Part shown: positions 5,196-8,101 of the stretch, one piece after another
Layout of the letters: each line of letters opens with the position of its first letter
Numbering within the stretch: the stretch's first letter is position 1
Source: Methanobrevibacter sp.
Lineage (GTDB): Archaea > Methanobacteriota > Methanobacteria > Methanobacteriales > Methanobacteriaceae
Length of the DNA stretch: 8,101 nt
NCBI GenBank assembly: GCA_031289975.1
Contig: JAITOM010000384.1
Location: 1-8,101 of the forward strand
Reading direction: 5' to 3'
The notes under the pieces: model-generated
The model's database searches: none
What the model saw: only the letters and a program-made list of their open reading frames with translations
Told to the model about the DNA's origin: nothing
Translations under genes and position numbers: made by a program

Positions 5196-6539
5196 ATGTT
5201 AAGTAAATATCCTTATTTAAATGAAAATTATTATGTTCATGAAGGACCTAATATAAGTGCTATTAGATCTTTACCAGATAAATATGATGAACAGTTAGAA
5301 AATGGTTTTATAGAAGCAGTTATTAGTAATGATATTGTTAAAATTATTAAAGAATTTGATGGTAAAACTAAATTAGATGATGTTATCAGAATTTTAGTTA
5401 ATAAATATGATGAAGATTATAATCAGGTTAAGGATGGAATAGAAAATTTAATTAATAATTATATTTGTTTTGAAATTAAAGATGAACCCACTAAGATTAA
5501 TACTTTAATTAAAAACGGTAAAGATCTTTTATATCCATTTAAGATTAATATTGATTTAACTGATTATTGTAATTTTAAGTGTAAACATTGCTATAATGAA
5601 AGTGATAATAAAAATAAAATTTTTGTGGACACAGATAATTTGATTGATACTTTTAAGGATTTTAATGAAAAAGGTGTATCTGTTATTGAATTAATGGGAG
5701 GAGAACCTTTGGCACATCCAAACATTGATAAAATAGTTGATTTTTTCTGTGAAAATTTTGATGCCATTAATATAGTGAGTAATGGATCTTTATTGAATCA
5801 GGAGCTTATTAAAAAATTTAAGAAATATTCTAATTTATCAATACAAATAACTTTAAATAGTTATGAAAAAGAATATCATGACTGGTTTTGTGAATTAGAT
5901 GGTAGTCATGAAATTGTGAAAAATAATATCAGATTAGCATGTGATAATGGATTAAATATAAGTGTTTCAATGATTATAACTCCATATAATATTTATGAAA
6001 TGGATAATGTTGCTAAAATGGCATATGATATAGGTACTTCAAATTTTAAAGTAGGAACAATACTATCATTTGGTAGAGCAACTGAGGATTTAATTTGTAA
6101 AAATAATACTGATATTATAAAACGAACAAATGAAGTAGCCGATAAATTTCCTAAAGGTTTTATTTTCAAAGAACCCGAACATGTTGTTGATACTGATGTC
6201 GATAGAATCAATTGTGGTGCTGGATATTTTAATGTAGGAGTTAATGTTAATGGTGATGTCAGCTTTTGTGAAGTACCTATTCAAGGTGTGAGTTTTGGCA
6301 ATATTTTAAATGATGATGTTGATAAATTATTTAAAAGACTTAACAATCGTAATTATCATAAATTACAGGAGCCAAATCAAAAATTATGTGAAGATTGTGA
6401 TTATCTTGATGAATGTAAATATTGTGTGGTTCAAGGGATGAAACATTATTTTGACATTGGTGATAAGTGTAAATGGGGCACTAATGCAGAAATACAGAAA
6501 TATATTAGTGAAGTGAAAGAAAATGAAATTCTTGAATGA
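5196..6539 (+). CDS. Radical SAM/SPASM peptide-modifying enzyme with N-terminal PqqD-like domain
   Basis: Probable RiPP maturase of 447 residues. Residues about 36-98 (from ENGFIEAVISNDIVKIIKEFDG through LINNYICFEI, quoted in part) match a PqqD-like peptide-recognition fold. The radical SAM core follows with the 4Fe-4S motif C125-NFK-C129-KH-C132 and the SAM-binding GGEP at 168-171. The SPASM domain is complete: C340-x12-G-x4-C358, then C398-x2-C401-x5-C407-x2-C410 and C425, enough for two auxiliary clusters. The x2 before C410 differs from the usual x3. Enzymes of this build make thioether (sactipeptide, ranthipeptide) or C-C cross-links on peptides. The ATG is fixed by an in-frame TAA just before it, with AGGTGA at 5185-5190 as ribosome binding site. 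The substrates are presumably the two 23-residue peptides upstream. The exact bond made cannot be read from sequence. Confidence 0.93.
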   Translation: MLSKYPYLNENYYVHEGPNISAIRSLPDKYDEQLENGFIEAVISNDIVKIIKEFDGKTKLDDVIRILVNKYDEDYNQVKDGIENLINNYICFEIKDEPTKINTLIKNGKDLLYPFKINIDLTDYCNFKCKHCYNESDNKNKIFVDTDNLIDTFKDFNEKGVSVIELMGGEPLAHPNIDKIVDFFCENFDAINIVSNGSLLNQELIKKFKKYSNLSIQITLNSYEKEYHDWFCELDGSHEIVKNNIRLACDNGLNISVSMIITPYNIYEMDNVAKMAYDIGTSNFKVGTILSFGRATEDLICKNNTDIIKRTNEVADKFPKGFIFKEPEHVVDTDVDRINCGAGYFNVGVNVNGDVSFCEVPIQGVSFGNILNDDVDKLFKRLNNRNYHKLQEPNQKLCEDCDYLDECKYCVVQGMKHYFDIGDKCKWGTNAEIQKYISEVKENEILE

Positions 6540-8101
6540 ATATTTAAAAAAGTATAAGTTAATGATTTTAGGAATTGGATTAACAGCTTTTTTATCTTTT
6601 ATTTTTGAATTTATCAACCCATTATTTTTTAAAATAATAATTGATAATATCTTTATTAATAAGGAATTTTATCTTTTGAATTCTATAATTATTTATATTG
6701 TTGTATTTTTCGTTATTTCAAGTATCAGTGGTTATTATAATACTTATTTAAGTAATAAATTAGAATATAATTTATATAGAAATATATCTAATAAAATGTT
6801 TAATAAGATTATGAGTTTATCCATGAATAATTATGAAAATAATAATGTTGGGGATTTAATGACAAGAATTATGGGCAATGTTCAAATTGTTAGTAAAATA
6901 TTTCCACAAATATTATTGCATTTATTCATGAATTTATTATTGATTTTCATTCCTTTAATCATAATGTTTTATATTAATTTTTATTTAACAATTATAATAA
7001 TCTCACCTTGCATACTATTTTTATTTTTAAACCTGTATATGGGGAAGAGAATAGAATTTTATGAATCAAAAGTTTTAAAAATTAATGGTGACTTATCATC
7101 TTTTTTAAAAGAATTTTTATCTGTTTCATTAATGTTGAAAGTTTTTAATTTGAAAAATTGGATTGCTAAAAAGTTTGAAAATAGAAATAATGATTATTAT
7201 GGTATGTCTTTAGTATCTGGTAAAATTAGTGCATTAAATTATTCAATAAATTTTGTATTTTTTGCTGTAGTTATAATTTTATTTATTATTCTCGGTGGAA
7301 AAATGGTGATAAATAATTCTATTACTATTGGTACATTTACAGCATTTTTAACATACATTAACATGTTTTTTTCTCCTCTTGCACAATTTTCTTTACTTTG
7401 GACGGATTATAAATCATCACTCCCTGCTATTGATAGAGTAAAAGAGATTTATGACATCAAAGTTGAAGAATCAGGAGATCAAAAGTTAAATCTTACTAAA
7501 GGAGAAATAAATTTTAATAAGGTTGATTTTGCTTATGAGAATAATAAAATATTAAATAATTTTAATGCTAAATTTAATAAAGGTTTAAATTATATTGTTG
7601 GGGAAAATGGGGCTGGAAAATCTACAATCATGCAGTTAATATGTGGACTATACAAAGTAGATAGTGGAGAAATAACATTTGATGAACAGGATATAAATAC
7701 ATTAGACTCTGAAAATTTACTTAATCATATTGCTACTGTTTTTTCATATCCTTATCTTTTTAAAGGATCAATTTATGAAAATATACTTGTTGGTAATTTA
7801 AAAGCAAATAAAGATGATGTTGTAGATGTTTGCAAATTAGTTGAATTAGATACTTTTATCAATAGTAAAAAAGAGGGTCATGATTATGATGTTGGTGAGG
7901 CAGGACAATTTTTATCAAGTGGTGAAGGACAAAAAGTTGCTTTAGCAAGAGCACTTATAAAAAATAGTCCAATTTTGTTGTTAGATGAAGCCACTAAATC
8001 TATTGATGAAGAAACAAGAAATGTTATGAATAAAACAATTAGAAAAATAAAGGAAGAAAAAACAATAATAATAATCACACATAATTCATCAGAAATAGAA
8101 C
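6523..8101 (+). CDS. ABC exporter half-transporter (membrane domain plus ATPase), 3' end cut by window
   Basis: Probable exporter of the modified peptide, working as a homodimer in the membrane. The ATG at 6523 overlaps the radical SAM gene by 17 bases. An in-frame TGA at 6514-6516 excludes an earlier start. 526 codons are visible with no stop, so only the last few residues are likely missing. Hydrophobic segments at roughly 13-36, 50-68, 127-145, 148-168, 245-262 and 270-290 form the exporter membrane domain. The ATPase has A-loop Tyr338, Walker A GENGAGKST (360-368), signature LSSGE (464-468, usually LSGGQ), Walker B ILLLDE (484-489) and switch His520. The Q-loop Gln is replaced by Ser408 in TVFSYPYLF. 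There is no N-terminal C39 peptidase, so any leader removal must use another protein. Overlap implies translational coupling with the maturase. Confidence 0.93.
   Translation, partial: MKFLNEYLKKYKLMILGIGLTAFLSFIFEFINPLFFKIIIDNIFINKEFYLLNSIIIYIVVFFVISSISGYYNTYLSNKLEYNLYRNISNKMFNKIMSLSMNNYENNNVGDLMTRIMGNVQIVSKIFPQILLHLFMNLLLIFIPLIIMFYINFYLTIIIISPCILFLFLNLYMGKRIEFYESKVLKINGDLSSFLKEFLSVSLMLKVFNLKNWIAKKFENRNNDYYGMSLVSGKISALNYSINFVFFAVVIILFIILGGKMVINNSITIGTFTAFLTYINMFFSPLAQFSLLWTDYKSSLPAIDRVKEIYDIKVEESGDQKLNLTKGEINFNKVDFAYENNKILNNFNAKFNKGLNYIVGENGAGKSTIMQLICGLYKVDSGEITFDEQDINTLDSENLLNHIATVFSYPYLFKGSIYENILVGNLKANKDDVVDVCKLVELDTFINSKKEGHDYDVGEAGQFLSSGEGQKVALARALIKNSPILLLDEATKSIDEETRNVMNKTIRKIKEEKTIIIITHNSSEIE

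Noticed and set aside
5993..6617. Three minus-strand open frames within and at the end of the radical SAM gene
   Set aside because: Shadows of the SPASM region and of the exporter start. The opposite strand encodes intact conserved motifs.
7884..8078. Minus-strand open frame opposite the ABC ATPase motifs
   Set aside because: It overlaps the signature, Walker B and switch regions on the coding strand, so it is a shadow.

Overview
The window is very AT-rich (roughly a quarter G+C by eye) and looks like a Methanobacteriales genome, most likely Methanobrevibacter or Methanosphaera. The evidence is an archaeal-type RtcB RNA ligase, a methanogen-type methylthioadenosine/6-oxopurine phosphorylase, an iron-sulfur flavoprotein of a kind common in methanogens, Shine-Dalgarno sequences complementary to an archaeal 16S tail (AGGAGGTGA), and long gene-poor AT spacers. 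The genus is an inference, not a proof.

Layout. 1-343 is an AT-rich upstream region with a candidate TATA box. 344-2607 holds two housekeeping genes on the + strand: rtcB (tRNA splicing/RNA repair ligase) and a phosphorylase of the MTAP/PNP family whose base-pocket Asn predicts 6-oxopurine (methylthioinosine-type) specificity. A short spacer with a 26-bp direct repeat follows, then a flavodoxin-fold iron-sulfur flavoprotein (2820-3386). From 3387 to 4951 there is about 1.56 kb without an intact gene. It holds two minus-strand decayed gene remnants, an imperfect hairpin, a pure (GA)17 tract and a 21-bp direct repeat.

The part of most interest is 4939-8101, a compact ribosomally synthesised, post-translationally modified peptide (RiPP) cassette. 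Two tandem 23-codon genes, each behind a near-perfect Shine-Dalgarno, encode peptides that share the N-terminus MDFT and a C-terminal motif C-T-x-G-K-x-x-C. They are followed by a U-rich terminator-like tract. Next comes a 447-residue radical SAM enzyme with an N-terminal PqqD-like peptide-binding domain and a complete seven-cysteine SPASM domain. A peptide-type ABC exporter half-transporter overlaps it by 17 bp and runs off the right edge.

Working model: the peptides are translated at high level. The radical SAM enzyme binds the short MDFT-type leader and installs a cross-link involving the two cysteines, probably thioether. The exporter then moves the product out. No separate protease, immunity gene or regulator is visible before the window ends. 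The product, its modification and its biological role (bacteriocin, signal or other) are not determinable from this sequence alone.
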